Below are positions 32,890-41,961 of a DNA stretch of 64,000 nt, one piece after another (the stretch's first letter is position 1; every line of letters begins with the position of its first letter). Under the pieces are notes generated by a model. The model had not been told where the DNA came from and did not search any database. It saw nothing but the letters and a program-made list of their open reading frames with translations. Source of the stretch: Cellulomonas sp. S1-8 (lineage in GTDB: Bacteria; Actinomycetota; Actinomycetes; Actinomycetales; Cellulomonadaceae); NCBI RefSeq assembly GCF_026184235.1, contig NZ_CP110806.1, positions 2,666,001-2,730,000 on the forward strand, given 5' to 3'. A program made the translations under genes and the position numbers.

Positions 32890-34194
32890 TCAGGGCCGGA
32901 CGTGCCCGTCGCCGTGCACGACCCACTTGGTCGTCGTGAGCTCGCCCAGACCCATCGGACCGCGGGCGTGCAGCTTCTGCGTCGAGATCCCGATCTCCGC
33001 GCCGAGACCGAACTGGCCGCCGTCCGTGAACCGGGTCGAGGCGTTGACCACCACGGCCGCCGAGTCGACCTCCGCCACGAAGCGCTCGGACGCGCCCAGG
33101 TCCTGCGTGAGGATCGCCTCGGTGTGCCCGGTCGACCAGCGCCGGATGTGCGCGATCGCGGCGTCGAGGTCGTCGACCACCCGCACCGCGAGGTCGAGCG
33201 ACAGGTACTCGGTCCCCCAGTCCTCGTCGGTCGCGGGGACCGTCGGCGCCTCCTCCGGCGCCCGTCGCAGCGTCGCCTCGTCGCCGTGCACCGTCACGCC
33301 GGCGTCCGCGAGCGCCGCCACGGCGGACGGCAGGAAGTCGTCGGCGACGTCGCGGTGCACCAGCATCGTCTCGACGGCGTTGCACACGCCCACGCGCTGC
33401 GTCTTGGCGTTGAGCAGGATCGCCAGCGCGTCGGCCAGGTCGGCGCTCGCGTCGACGTACAGGTGGCAGTTGCCCGCACCGGTCTCGATGACCGGGACGG
33501 TCGCCTCCCGCACGACCGTCGCGATGAGGTCGGCGCCGCCGCGCGGCACGAGCACGTCGACGAGCCCGCGCGCGTGCATCAGCGCGACCCCGCCCGGGCG
33601 TCCCCACGCGTCGACGGACTGCACGAGGTCGCCCGGCAGCCCCTGCGCGAGGAGCGCGTGGGCGAGCACCTCGACGATCACCTCGTTGCTGCTCGCAGCG
33701 GCCGATCCCCCGCGCAGGATCACGGCGTTGCCGCTCTTGAGAGCCAGTCCCACGGCGTCGACCGTGACGTTGGGACGGGCCTCGTAGATCATCCCCACGA
33801 CGCCCATCGGCACGCGCAGCTGACGCAGCCGCAGGCCGTTCGGCAGCGTCGAGCCGCGCACGACCTCCCCCACCGGGTCGGGCAGCGCCGCGAGCTCGCG
33901 CAGCGCGTCGGCGATCGCGGCCACCCGCGGCGGGGTCAGCGCGAGGCGGTCGAGCAGGCCCGGGGACATGCCGTTCGCGCGACCGCGCTCCAGGTCCCGC
34001 GCGTTGGCGTCCAGGACCCGGTCGGTCGCGGCCACGAGCGCGTCCGCGAGGGCGTGCAGCGCCGCGTCCTTCGTGGCGCGCGTCGCGGTGGCGAGCGCCC
34101 GCGACGCCTCCCGGGCACGGCGGGCGACGGCGAGGACCGCGACCTCGGGGTCGTCCTGGACGGCGGGTGTCTGCTGCTCCAGCGACGTCGTCAT
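32890..34194 (-). CDS. proA: Gamma-glutamyl phosphate reductase
   Basis: Second step of proline synthesis: reduces glutamyl-5-phosphate with NADPH. The 434-residue protein has [45 protein letters not shown] and the catalytic cysteine block [18 protein letters not shown], all characteristic of ProA. The C-terminal [20 protein letters not shown] is also typical. It follows proB with 106 bases between, in which I see no promoter or hairpin. Confidence 0.97.
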   Translation of the reverse strand: MTTSLEQQTPAVQDDPEVAVLAVARRAREASRALATATRATKDAALHALADALVAATDRVLDANARDLERGRANGMSPGLLDRLALTPPRVAAIADALRELAALPDPVGEVVRGSTLPNGLRLRQLRVPMGVVGMIYEARPNVTVDAVGLALKSGNAVILRGGSAAASSNEVIVEVLAHALLAQGLPGDLVQSVDAWGRPGGVALMHARGLVDVLVPRGGADLIATVVREATVPVIETGAGNCHLYVDASADLADALAILLNAKTQRVGVCNAVETMLVHRDVADDFLPSAVAALADAGVTVHGDEATLRRAPEEAPTVPATDEDWGTEYLSLDLAVRVVDDLDAAIAHIRRWSTGHTEAILTQDLGASERFVAEVDSAAVVVNASTRFTDGGQFGLGAEIGISTQKLHARGPMGLGELTTTKWVVHGDGHVRP

Positions 34195-34300
34195 GGCGCC
34201 AGGTTAGCCGTGCGGCGCGGTCGGGTGCTGCGGGGCCCGGGCCTCGATCCGCGGCCGGCGCGGGCCTCCCGTCCGACCGGGCGTGCCGACGGTGCCGGGC

Positions 34301-35449
34301 TCAGCGTCGCCGACGCACCAGCACGAGGTCGTCGCGGTGCACCAGCGCACGGTCCCACCCGGGGCCCAGCGCGTCCCGCAGCGCCCCCGTGCTGCGTCCG
34401 AGCAGCTGGGGGATCTCCTGGTCGCCGTACGCGACGAGCCCGCGCGCGACGACGGCGCCGGCCGGGTCGACCAGCTCGACCGGGTCACCCGCCTCGAAGT
34501 CCCCCTCGACGCCGGTGACGCCCGCGGGCAGCAGCGACGTCCGGCGCTCGACGACGGCCCGCACCGCGCCCTCGTCGAGCACCAGCCGCCCGCGGGTGCG
34601 CGCCGCGTGCGCGAGCCACAGCAGCCGGATCGAGCGGCGCCGACCGGTCGCGGCGAACCACGTGCCGACGTCGTCGCCCGCCAGCGCGGACGCGGCCAGC
34701 GCCGCCGACGTCAGGACGACCGGGATGCCCGACTGGGTGGCGATCGCGACGGACTCGAGCTTGGTGACCATGCCCCCCGTGCCCACGGCGCTGCCGCGCG
34801 CCGTGACGTCGACGCCCTCGAGCTCACCGGGCCCGTGCACCTCGCCGATGCGTCGCGAGCCCGGCCGCGACGGCGGCCCCGTGTACAGCGCGTCGACGTC
34901 CGTGAGCAGCACCAGCGCGTCGGCGTGGACGAGGTGCGACACCAGCGCCGCGAGCCGGTCGTTGTCGCCGAACCGGATCTCGTCCGTGGCGACCGCGTCG
35001 TTCTCGTTGATGATCGGCACGACGCCGAGGTCCAGCAGCCGGGTCAGGGCACGGTGCGCGTTGCGGTACTGCCCGCGCCGCCACGTGTCCTCGGCGGTCA
35101 GCAGCACCTGCGCGACCCGTAGCCCGTGCGCCGCGAACGCGCGCGTGTAGTGCGCCACGAGCAGCCCCTGGCCCACGGAGGCCGCCGCCTGCTGCGTCGC
35201 GAGGTCCCGCGGCCGGGCCGCCAGCCCCAGCGGGCCGATGCCCGCAGCGATCGCCCCCGACGACACCAGGACGACCTGGGTCCCCGCCGCGCGGCGCACC
35301 GCGAGCACCTCGACGACGGCGGCGAGGCGCTCGGTGTCGAGGTGCCCGTCCGGCGTCGTCAGCGACGACGAGCCGACCTTGACGACGATGCGGCCCGCGG
35401 CGGGCAGCTGGTCACGTCCCGACAGGGCGGCGGCACTCACGGCCCCCAT
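34301..35449 (-). CDS. proB: Glutamate 5-kinase with PUA domain
   Basis: First and feedback-regulated step of proline synthesis. A 382-residue amino-acid kinase with RIVVKVGSSSLTTPDGHLD, VLVSSGAIAAG, VPIINENDAVATDEIRFGDND and GTGGMVTKLESVAIATQSGI, followed by a C-terminal PUA domain (about 290-382; GRLVLDEGAVRAVVERRTSL). ATG 35447-35449 gives the normal N-terminus; an earlier in-frame start 17 codons up is not supported by a ribosome-binding site. It lies 64 bases after obgE. Confidence 0.97.
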   Translation of the reverse strand: MGAVSAAALSGRDQLPAAGRIVVKVGSSSLTTPDGHLDTERLAAVVEVLAVRRAAGTQVVLVSSGAIAAGIGPLGLAARPRDLATQQAAASVGQGLLVAHYTRAFAAHGLRVAQVLLTAEDTWRRGQYRNAHRALTRLLDLGVVPIINENDAVATDEIRFGDNDRLAALVSHLVHADALVLLTDVDALYTGPPSRPGSRRIGEVHGPGELEGVDVTARGSAVGTGGMVTKLESVAIATQSGIPVVLTSAALAASALAGDDVGTWFAATGRRRSIRLLWLAHAARTRGRLVLDEGAVRAVVERRTSLLPAGVTGVEGDFEAGDPVELVDPAGAVVARGLVAYGDQEIPQLLGRSTGALRDALGPGWDRALVHRDDLVLVRRRR

Positions 35450-35513
35450 GATGCCCCGCCCGCGGCCGCTGCCCGTGCAGCGACCGCCCCCCGGACGCAC
35501 GGCGCGCGCCGGC

Positions 35514-37031
35514 TCAGGAGTCGGGGTCGGTCCAGACCCCCTGCTCGCGCTCCGTCCACAGCTCGGCGCGCGCGGCCGCCTTGGCGTCCATGCGCTCGGT
35601 GTACTCGCGACGCTTCTGGCCGCGCGTGGGCCGCGCCCGGTCCTCGAGCCGCGCGTCGGAGCCGCGCGGGCCGCCGAGCAGCTCGGACCCCGTGAGCAGG
35701 GTGGGCTCCCAGTCGAACACCACCGAGTTCTCGTCGGGTCCGATCCGTACCTCGTCGCCCGCCACGGCGCCCGCCCGGTACAGCGCGTCCTCGACGCCGG
35801 CGCGTGCCAGACGGTCCGCGAGGTAGCCGACCGCCTCGTCGTTCGAGAACTCGGTCTGGCGCACCCACCGCTCGGGCTTCTCGCCGCGGATCGCGAACCA
35901 GACCTGCCCGCCGCCCTCGCGGCGCTTCACCGTGAAGCCGTTGTCGTCGACGGCGCGCGGGCGCAGCACGGTGCGCGTGGGCTCGGGGAGCGGTGCGGCG
36001 CGACGCGACGCGTCGACCTGCCCCGCGAGCGCGAACGTCAGGGCGCGCAGGCCCTCGTGGCTGGCCGTCGAGATCTCGTAGACGGGCAGCCCGCGCGCCT
36101 CGAGCTCGGGTCGCACCAGCTCCGCGAGCTCGCGCGCCTCGGGCACGTCGATCTTGTTCAGCACGATGACGCGCGGACGCTCCGCGAGCGGCACGCCGCC
36201 GGCCGCCACCTCGAGGTCCTCGGCGTAGGTGCCGAGCTCGGCCTCGATGACGTCGAGGTCGGTGATCGGGTCGCGGTCGGGCTCGAGGGTCGCGCAGTCC
36301 AGGACGTGCACGACGAGGGCGCAGCGCTCGATGTGCCGCAGGAACTCCAGCCCCAGCCCCTTGCCCTGCGACGCGCCGGGGATCAGACCGGGGACGTCCG
36401 CGACCGTGTAGCGGGCGTCACCGGCCTGCACGACGCCCAGGTTCGGCACGAGCGTCGTGAACGGGTAGTCAGCGATCTTCGGCCGGGCCGCGGAGATCGC
36501 CGCGACGAGGCTCGACTTGCCGGCCGACGGGTACCCGACCAGCGCGACGTCGGCGATGGTCTTGAGCTCGAGGACCACGCTGGCCTCGTCGCCGGGCTCC
36601 CCCAGCAGCGCGAAGCCCGGGGCCTTGCGCCGCGGCGACGCGAGCGCGGCGTTCCCGAGGCCGCCCCGCCCGCCCGCGGCGACGACGTAGCGCGCACCGG
36701 TCCCGACGAGGTCGACGATGACGGTGCCGTCGGGCGACTTCACGACGGTGCCGTCGGGGACGCCGAGGACGAGGTCCTCGGCCGTCGAGCCGCTGCGGTG
36801 GTCGCCCATGCCCTGCGTGCCGGACGCGGCGCGGCGGTGCGGCAGGTGGTGGAACGGCAGCAGGGTGGTGACCTGGGGGTCGACCTCGACGATCACGGAC
36901 CCGCCGTTGCCGCCGTTGCCGCCGTCGGGGCCGGCGAGCGGCTTGAACTTCTCGCGGTGGATGGACGCGCAGCCGTGCCCACCGTCACCGCCGGTCGCGT
37001 GCAGCACGACACGGTCGACGAACGTCGCCAT
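35514..37031 (-). CDS. obgE: GTPase Obg
   Basis: Ribosome-associated GTPase of 505 residues. An N-terminal glycine-rich Obg fold (about 1-158, [20 protein letters not shown]) is followed by the G domain with P-loop GYPSAGKSS, switch [16 protein letters not shown] and NKID, then the C-terminal OCT domain (about 350-430) and a charged tail of about 50 residues, as in actinobacterial versions. AAGGAGG lies about seven bases before the ATG. It is third in the rplU-rpmA-obgE order usual across bacteria. Confidence 0.98.
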   Translation of the reverse strand: MATFVDRVVLHATGGDGGHGCASIHREKFKPLAGPDGGNGGNGGSVIVEVDPQVTTLLPFHHLPHRRAASGTQGMGDHRSGSTAEDLVLGVPDGTVVKSPDGTVIVDLVGTGARYVVAAGGRGGLGNAALASPRRKAPGFALLGEPGDEASVVLELKTIADVALVGYPSAGKSSLVAAISAARPKIADYPFTTLVPNLGVVQAGDARYTVADVPGLIPGASQGKGLGLEFLRHIERCALVVHVLDCATLEPDRDPITDLDVIEAELGTYAEDLEVAAGGVPLAERPRVIVLNKIDVPEARELAELVRPELEARGLPVYEISTASHEGLRALTFALAGQVDASRRAAPLPEPTRTVLRPRAVDDNGFTVKRREGGGQVWFAIRGEKPERWVRQTEFSNDEAVGYLADRLARAGVEDALYRAGAVAGDEVRIGPDENSVVFDWEPTLLTGSELLGGPRGSDARLEDRARPTRGQKRREYTERMDAKAAARAELWTEREQGVWTDPDS

Positions 37032-37079
37032 GGCTGGACCTCCTTCACCTTCTCCTGCAGATCTTGATCGTCACACGAC

Positions 37080-37110
37080 GAAGGGGCGCACCGTGCCGGT
37101 GCGCCCCTTC
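37080..37110 (-). terminator. Intra-operon hairpin between rpmA and obgE
   Basis: Perfect 13-base stem GAAGGGGCGCACC/GGTGCGCCCCTTC with a five-base loop, 30 bases after the rpmA stop and about 50 before obgE. It could be a partial terminator that lowers obgE expression relative to the ribosomal proteins, or an mRNA-processing site. Confidence 0.65.
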
Positions 37111-37139
37111 GACCGTGAAAGCTGGGGTGTGTCGCGACC

Positions 37140-37397
37140 TCAGGCGTCCGCGACCACGATGTCGATGACCTTGCGGCCACGACGCGTGCCGAACAGCACC
37201 GAGCCCGCGGCCAGCGCGAACAGCGTGTCGTCCCCACCGCGGCCGACGTTGTCGCCCGGGTGGAAGTGGGTGCCGCGCTGGCGGACGATGATCTCGCCGG
37301 CCTTGACGACCTGACCGCCGAAGCGCTTGACGCCGAGGCGCTGCGCGTTGGAGTCGCGACCGTTGCGCGATGAGCTCGCGCCCTTCTTGTGTGCCAT
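37140..37397 (-). CDS. rpmA: Ribosomal protein L27 (bL27)
   Basis: An 85-residue L27. [20 protein letters not shown] is the standard N-terminus that reaches the peptidyl-transferase centre, without the cleavable extension found in Firmicutes. [20 protein letters not shown] and [18 protein letters not shown] sequence follow. It lies 58 bases after rplU. Confidence 0.99.
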   Translation of the reverse strand: MAHKKGASSSRNGRDSNAQRLGVKRFGGQVVKAGEIIVRQRGTHFHPGDNVGRGGDDTLFALAAGSVLFGTRRGRKVIDIVVADA

Positions 37398-37455
37398 GAC
37401 TGACCTGCTCTCCGGATGCTCAGAAAAGGTGGACGGCCGCGTGAGCGGCGCGGGC

Positions 37456-37776
37456 TCACGCGATGTCGGTGACCTTCAGGCGCGTCAGCCGCTGACGGTG
37501 ACCCTGACGCTTGCGGTACCCGGTCTTGTTCTTGTACTTGAGGATGTCGATCTTGGGACCCTTCTCGTCCCGCACGACCTCGGCCGTCACCGTCACCTTG
37601 GCGAGCGCCGCGGCGTCGGTGGTGACCTTGTCCCCGTCGACGAGCAGCAGCGCCGTCAGCTGGACCGACGACCCTGCCCCGGCGGCGAGGCGGTCGACGA
37701 CGACGACGTCGCCGACGGCGACCTTCTCCTGGCGGCCGCCAGCCTTCACGATCGCGTACACCACGTTGCTGCTCAT
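37456..37776 (-). CDS. rplU: Ribosomal protein L21 (bL21)
   Basis: A 106-residue L21 starting [20 protein letters not shown] and ending in the RNA-binding block [20 protein letters not shown]. The open frame extends 30 codons further upstream, but ATG 37774-37776 gives the family start. A strong promoter lies about 220 bases upstream, leaving a long leader. It is first gene of the rplU-rpmA-obgE operon. Confidence 0.99.
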   Translation of the reverse strand: MSSNVVYAIVKAGGRQEKVAVGDVVVVDRLAAGAGSSVQLTALLLVDGDKVTTDAAALAKVTVTAEVVRDEKGPKIDILKYKNKTGYRKRQGHRQRLTRLKVTDIA

Positions 37777-37999
37777 CTCTGCTCGTCGGACCTGCTCATC
37801 GGTGCTTCGTGCGTCCTGCCCGTCGGTGCCGCGTGACCCGCCGGTACCCGCGCACCGCCGCACCACGAGGGTGAGGGGTTCGCGTCGGCGATGTCGTCCG
37901 CGGCGCCTGGACCAGGACCGGCAGGACGTCCGCCCCCGGGTCTCCCCGGGTCACGCGGCCGTCAGGCCTCCCGGCACGCGCGCGACGCACCGACGTTCT

Positions 38000-38028
38000 A
38001 GCGTACGGACCCGCCCCCGCCCGGTCAA
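38000..38028 (-). promoter_or_regulatory. Promoter of the rplU-rpmA-obgE operon
   Basis: On the minus strand TTGACC (38023-38028), a 17-base spacer and TACGCT (38000-38005): a near-consensus housekeeping-sigma promoter, the best pair of hexamers in the window along with the one at the right edge. Confidence 0.75.
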
Positions 38029-38065
38029 ACGAGCACCGGCGGGGCCGGGTCCTTCGTGCGGGATC

Positions 38066-38093
38066 GCTCGTGATCGCACGTGCGATCACGAGC
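38066..38093 (-). terminator. Perfect 28-base palindrome after rne
   Basis: GCTCGTGATCGC-ACGT-GCGATCACGAGC is a 28-base perfect palindrome, giving a 12-base stem with a four-base loop. It starts six bases after the rne stop. It has no T tract. It most likely ends or protects the rne transcript. Confidence 0.7.
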
Positions 38094-38099
38094 ATTCCC

Positions 38100-41000
38100 T
38101 CAGTCGTCGCGGTCGGACGGACCCTCGCCGGTCACGTCCGCCGCCTCGCCGTCCTGGTCGGCTGCCTCGCCGTCCTGGTCGGCCGCCTCGCCGTCCTGGT
38201 CGGCCGCCTCGTCCTGCCGGTCCGCGTCCTCGAACAGCTCGGGTGCGACGGCGTGCAGCTCGAGGGGCGCGTCCGTCCCGACGGCCGGCGCTCCCGCGCC
38301 GTCCGTGCGCTCGACCCCCACGGCGCTGAGCTCGGCGAAGACGTCGAGCGTGCCGCTCGTCGGTGCCGCAGCGACGGCCACCGCGTCCTGCGGCGCCCCC
38401 GCGTCGCCGGGCGCGTCCTCGACGGGCACCACGGTGTCGTCGGCGGGCTCCTCGGAGGCGCCACCGTCGACGGTCGGAGCGTCGTGCTCGTGCTCGTGCT
38501 CGTGGGCGTGGGCGGCCGCGGCCGCGATCGTGGCGAGCGTAGCCTTGACGGCCTCGCGCGCCTCGGGCAGCACGGGCACGGCGGGGTGCGACGTCCCGTT
38601 GCCCTGGTCGGAGGTCGCGCGCTTGCGCCGCGACCGCTTCGACTCCGCCGCCTCGGGTGCCGGCTGCGCGACGACGTCCGGACGACCGCCCTTGCCGACG
38701 GGGTCGGTGTGCACGATGAAGCCGCGCCCGTGGCAGTGCTCGCACGTCTCGCTGAACGCCTCGACGAGGCCCTGGCCGACGCGCTTGCGGGTCATCTGCA
38801 CCAGGCCCAGCGACGTGACCTCGGCCACCTGGTGCTTGGTGCGGTCGCGTCCCAGGCACTCGACGAGCCGGCGGAGCACCAGGTCGCGGTTGGACTCGAG
38901 CACCATGTCGATGAAGTCGATGACGATGATGCCGCCGATGTCGCGCAGCCTCAGCTGGCGGACGATCTCCTCGGCGGCCTCGAGGTTGTTGCGGGTGACC
39001 GTCTCCTCGAGGGTGCCGCCGGCACCGGTGAACTTGCCGGTGTTGACGTCCACGACCGTCATGGCCTCGGTCCGGTCGATGACCAGCGAGCCCCCCGACG
39101 GCAGCCAGACCTTGCGGTCCATGCCCTTGGCCAGCTGCTCGTCGACACGGTGCACCGTGAACACGTCCTGGGTCCCCGTCCAGCGCTCGACGCGTGCGGC
39201 GAGGTCGGGTGCGAGGTCGCCGACGTACGTCGAGATCGTCGACCAGGCGTCCTGCCCCTGCACGACCAGCGAGGAGAAGTCGTCGTTGAAGATGTCGCGG
39301 ACCACGCGGATCGCCATGTCCGGCTCGCCCTGCAGCAGCGCGGGCGCGTTGGCGGTCTTGCGCTTCTTCTCGATCGCCTCCCACTGGCCCTGGAGGCGGA
39401 CGACGTCGGCGCGCAGCTCGTCCTCGCTCGCACCCTCGGCCGCGGTCCGCACGATCACGCCGGCGGTGTCCGGGACGAGGTCGCGCAGGATCTTCTTGAG
39501 CCGCGAGCGCTCGGTGTCGGGCAGCTTGCGGCTGATGCCGGTCATGCCGCCGCCCGGGACGTAGACGAGGTAGCGGCCCGCGAGCGTGATCTGGCTGGTC
39601 AGCCGTGCACCCTTGTGGCCGATGGGGTCCTTGGTCACCTGGACCAGCACGGCGTCGCCGGACTTCAGCGCCTGCTCGATGCGGCGCGACTGGCCCCCTT
39701 CGAGGCCGGCGGCGTCCCAGTTCACCTCGCCGGCGTAGAGCACGGCGTTGCGGCCCTTGCCGACGTCGACGAACGCGGCCTCCATGCTCGGCAGCACGTT
39801 CTGGACGCGGCCGAGGTACACGTTGCCGACCATCGAGGCCTGCGCCTGGTGGGAGACGTAGTGCTCGACGAGCACGCCGTCCTCGAGCACGGCGATCTGG
39901 GTACGGGCGTCGACCTCGCGCACGACCATCGCCCGCTCGACCGACTCGCGGCGTGCGAGGAACTCGGCCTCGGTGATGACCTGACGACGCCGGCCCGCGT
40001 CGCGCCCCTCACGGCGCCGCTGACGCTTGGCCTCGAGGCGCGTCGAGCCGCGCAGCGCGGTGACCTCGTCACCGGCGGGCCGACGACGCGGCTCCTCGGC
40101 GGGGGCGTCGCCGCGGGCACCACGACGACGACGGCGGCGCCGGCGGCTGGAGCTGCCGGCCTCGTCGTCTCCCGCGTCGTCCGCGCTCTCGGGCTCCGTC
40201 TCGGTCTCCGGCTCGTCGTCGCCGGGCTCGTCCGTCGCGTCCTCGCCCGGCGCGTCGGCACGGCCACGACGTCCGCGGCCGCCCCGCCGGCGGCGTCGAC
40301 GCGGACCCGCGCCGTCGTCGCCCGGCTCGTCGTCGTCCACGTCGCCGGTCTCGTCGCCGGTCTCGTCGCCGGTCTCGTCGACGATCTCGGCGTCGTCCTC
40401 GTCCTCGTCGACCGGCACGGCGTCGGTGACGGGCAGGTCCTCGTCCGTGGTCTCGTCGGCGTCGGCCGCGGGCCGCCGACCGCGACCCCCGCGGCGGCGA
40501 CGGGAGCGCCCCGCACCCTCCTCGGGGGCGGGCGTGGGGTCGGTCTCCCCCTGGACGGCGTCGTCCTGCACGTCCTCGTGGCGAGGCTCGGGCTCGGACG
40601 TCTCGACCCGGGCGGACCCCGAGATCTCCTCGGGAGACCCGGCCGAGGCCTGGGCACGGCGACGGCGCGGACGTGCCGCGGCGGCGTCCGGCGCCTGGAA
40701 GAGCAGTGCGGTCGTCGCGAGGCGCGCCCGGGCGGGCGACTCCTCCTCGGTACGCATGCCGCCCAGCTCGGCCAGCACGTCGAGCGGAGCGTCGGCGCGG
40801 GCCGCGGTGACGGGCTGCGCGGTGTCCGGCGTGCCCACGTCGGCGGCGTCGGCATCAGGAGCGACGTCCGCGGCGTCGGTCGCACCGGACGCGGCGTCGG
40901 CGTCCTGCGCGGTGCGGGTGGCCCGGCCGCTGCGACGACCCGACCGACGGCGCCGCGAAGTGCGCTCCTCGGCCTCCTCGGCCACGGACTCCGCGACCCC

Positions 41001-41483
41001 GCTGGCCTCGGGCTCGTCGGCGTCGGGCGTGCCTGCGTCGTCGGGCGTGACCTCGGCGTCGGGCGTGACCTCGTCGGCCGTGAGCTCGTCGGGGTCGACC
41101 TCGTCGACCACGGGTGCGTCGGTCACGGGGGCGTCGACCACGGGTGCGGCGGGTGCGGCGGCGGGCGCCTCGGCCACGGCGTCGAGGACGACGGTGCGCG
41201 TCACCCGACGGGAGCCCCGCGCGCGGGTCGTCCGCGCAGGGGCCGCGGTCGGCTCGGCGGCGTCCTGCGACCCTGCGGCGGTCTGCGGCGCGGGCTCGTC
41301 CTGCGGCGCGGGCTCAGGGACCACGACGGGGGCGGGCGGTGCCTGCTCGGTCACCTCGGCCGCGGGGGCCTCGGTCGTCACGACGTCCCGCACGACGCGG
41401 CGTCGTCGCTTCTTCGGTGCCGGGTCGGCCGCCGCGGTGACGTCGGTGTCGGTGGTGTTCTCGGTGCTGTTCACGGGAGGCAA
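38100..41483 (-). CDS. rne: Ribonuclease E/G
   Basis: Main endoribonuclease of mRNA decay and rRNA processing. The catalytic core lies centrally, about residues 505-930, flanked by acidic and arginine-rich arms, the actinobacterial arrangement. The S1 domain is near 535-600 (VGNVYLGRVQNVLPSMEAAF); catalytic Asp residues are in TVVDVNTGKF (near 812) and IIVIDFIDMV (near 855); the Zn-link is CEHCHGRG near 912. The 1127 residues run from TTG 41481-41483, supported by AGGAG eight bases upstream; a GTG three codons later is an alternative. The C-terminus has a heptapeptide DQDGEAA repeat. It ends in a perfect palindrome. Confidence 0.97.
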   Translation of the reverse strand: MPPVNSTENTTDTDVTAAADPAPKKRRRRVVRDVVTTEAPAAEVTEQAPPAPVVVPEPAPQDEPAPQTAAGSQDAAEPTAAPARTTRARGSRRVTRTVVLDAVAEAPAAAPAAPVVDAPVTDAPVVDEVDPDELTADEVTPDAEVTPDDAGTPDADEPEASGVAESVAEEAEERTSRRRRSGRRSGRATRTAQDADAASGATDAADVAPDADAADVGTPDTAQPVTAARADAPLDVLAELGGMRTEEESPARARLATTALLFQAPDAAAARPRRRRAQASAGSPEEISGSARVETSEPEPRHEDVQDDAVQGETDPTPAPEEGAGRSRRRRGGRGRRPAADADETTDEDLPVTDAVPVDEDEDDAEIVDETGDETGDETGDVDDDEPGDDGAGPRRRRRRGGRGRRGRADAPGEDATDEPGDDEPETETEPESADDAGDDEAGSSSRRRRRRRRGARGDAPAEEPRRRPAGDEVTALRGSTRLEAKRQRRREGRDAGRRRQVITEAEFLARRESVERAMVVREVDARTQIAVLEDGVLVEHYVSHQAQASMVGNVYLGRVQNVLPSMEAAFVDVGKGRNAVLYAGEVNWDAAGLEGGQSRRIEQALKSGDAVLVQVTKDPIGHKGARLTSQITLAGRYLVYVPGGGMTGISRKLPDTERSRLKKILRDLVPDTAGVIVRTAAEGASEDELRADVVRLQGQWEAIEKKRKTANAPALLQGEPDMAIRVVRDIFNDDFSSLVVQGQDAWSTISTYVGDLAPDLAARVERWTGTQDVFTVHRVDEQLAKGMDRKVWLPSGGSLVIDRTEAMTVVDVNTGKFTGAGGTLEETVTRNNLEAAEEIVRQLRLRDIGGIIVIDFIDMVLESNRDLVLRRLVECLGRDRTKHQVAEVTSLGLVQMTRKRVGQGLVEAFSETCEHCHGRGFIVHTDPVGKGGRPDVVAQPAPEAAESKRSRRKRATSDQGNGTSHPAVPVLPEAREAVKATLATIAAAAAHAHEHEHEHDAPTVDGGASEEPADDTVVPVEDAPGDAGAPQDAVAVAAAPTSGTLDVFAELSAVGVERTDGAGAPAVGTDAPLELHAVAPELFEDADRQDEAADQDGEAADQDGEAADQDGEAADVTGEGPSDRDD
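38140..38202 (+). repeat. 21-bp tandem repeat in the 3' end of rne
   Basis: Three units of GCCGCCTCGCCGTCCTGGTC plus G (second unit has one C-to-T change), then a partial unit. They encode DQDGEAA heptapeptides in the acidic tail of RNase E. In frame, so variable copy number would be tolerated. Confidence 0.85.
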
Positions 41484-41805
41484 GCCAGTGCTCCTGGGTA
41501 CCAGGGAACCCCGTCCACACGACGTGCGCCCCCGGGCGGTCGGTCGTCGCTCACGCCCGGTCGGGCGCCGCGACGGAAGTCAACGGTCGTCGTCGCCGCC
41601 CGTCCGGCGCCATCGCCTGCCAGGCCGACTCGGGGCTCCGATCTGGAGCCCGGCGAGGGCGGGGCGGCGGCTGGCCTGCACGGTCACTGCTGCGGCGAGC
41701 TCGTCGGTCCCGACGGTGTGGGCGTCAGGACCTGGGCGTCAGTATCGCACAGCCCCCGGGGCCCGCCTCTCCGACGGCGGGTGAGTTGACGACGTCTCGT
41801 CAGCA

Positions 41806-41825
41806 ATCGGGACCTTGGTCCCGCC
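41806..41825 (+). promoter_or_regulatory. DosR/DevR-type binding box upstream of cydA
   Basis: The core GGGAC-CTTG-GTCCC (41809-41822), extended to CGGGAC...GTCCCG, matches the mycobacterial DosR consensus TTSGGGACTWWAGTCCCSAA in all ten core GGGAC/GTCCC positions, both central T/W positions and both S positions. Its centre lies about 41-42 bases before the expected start of transcription set by TACGGT at 41845-41850, the classic activator position overlapping the -35 region, where no -35 hexamer is visible. A DosR-like regulator and DosS-like kinase are encoded 6-8 kb downstream. Confidence 0.7.
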
Positions 41826-41844
41826 CGTGCGAGTGCTCCCGTCC

Positions 41845-41850
41845 TACGGT
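41845..41850 (+). promoter_or_regulatory. Likely -10 hexamer of the cydA promoter
   Basis: TACGGT fits TANNNT. No -35 hexamer lies 16-18 bases upstream; the DosR-type box occupies that place, as expected for an activator-dependent promoter. Confidence 0.5.
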
Positions 41851-41961
41851 TCCGAGCAGGACGTGGCACGACCCGCCATCGCCTGCGGACGCGTCGTCGG
41901 CACGTCCGCGCAGGACGCACCGCCCCCGCCCCGACCCCCTCGCACCAGCACGGAGACCCGC

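Larger units (their letters stand above)
37777..38099. other. rne-rplU intergenic region: terminator, promoter and long rplU leader
   Basis: This 323-base gap holds the palindrome after rne (38066-38093), the rplU promoter (38000-38029) and about 220 bases of rplU leader (37777-37995). I see no protein-coding pattern on either strand. A leader this long before L21 could carry autoregulatory RNA structure, but I cannot fold it here. Confidence 0.6.
41484..41961. other. rne-cydA divergent intergenic region
   Basis: This 478-base gap separates two outward-facing genes. The half near cydA holds the DosR-type box (41806-41825) and the likely cydA -10 hexamer (41845-41850), followed by about 105 bases of cydA leader. 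Toward rne I see only a weak GATACT hexamer on the minus strand near 41740-41745. I find no coding pattern on either strand. Confidence 0.6.
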
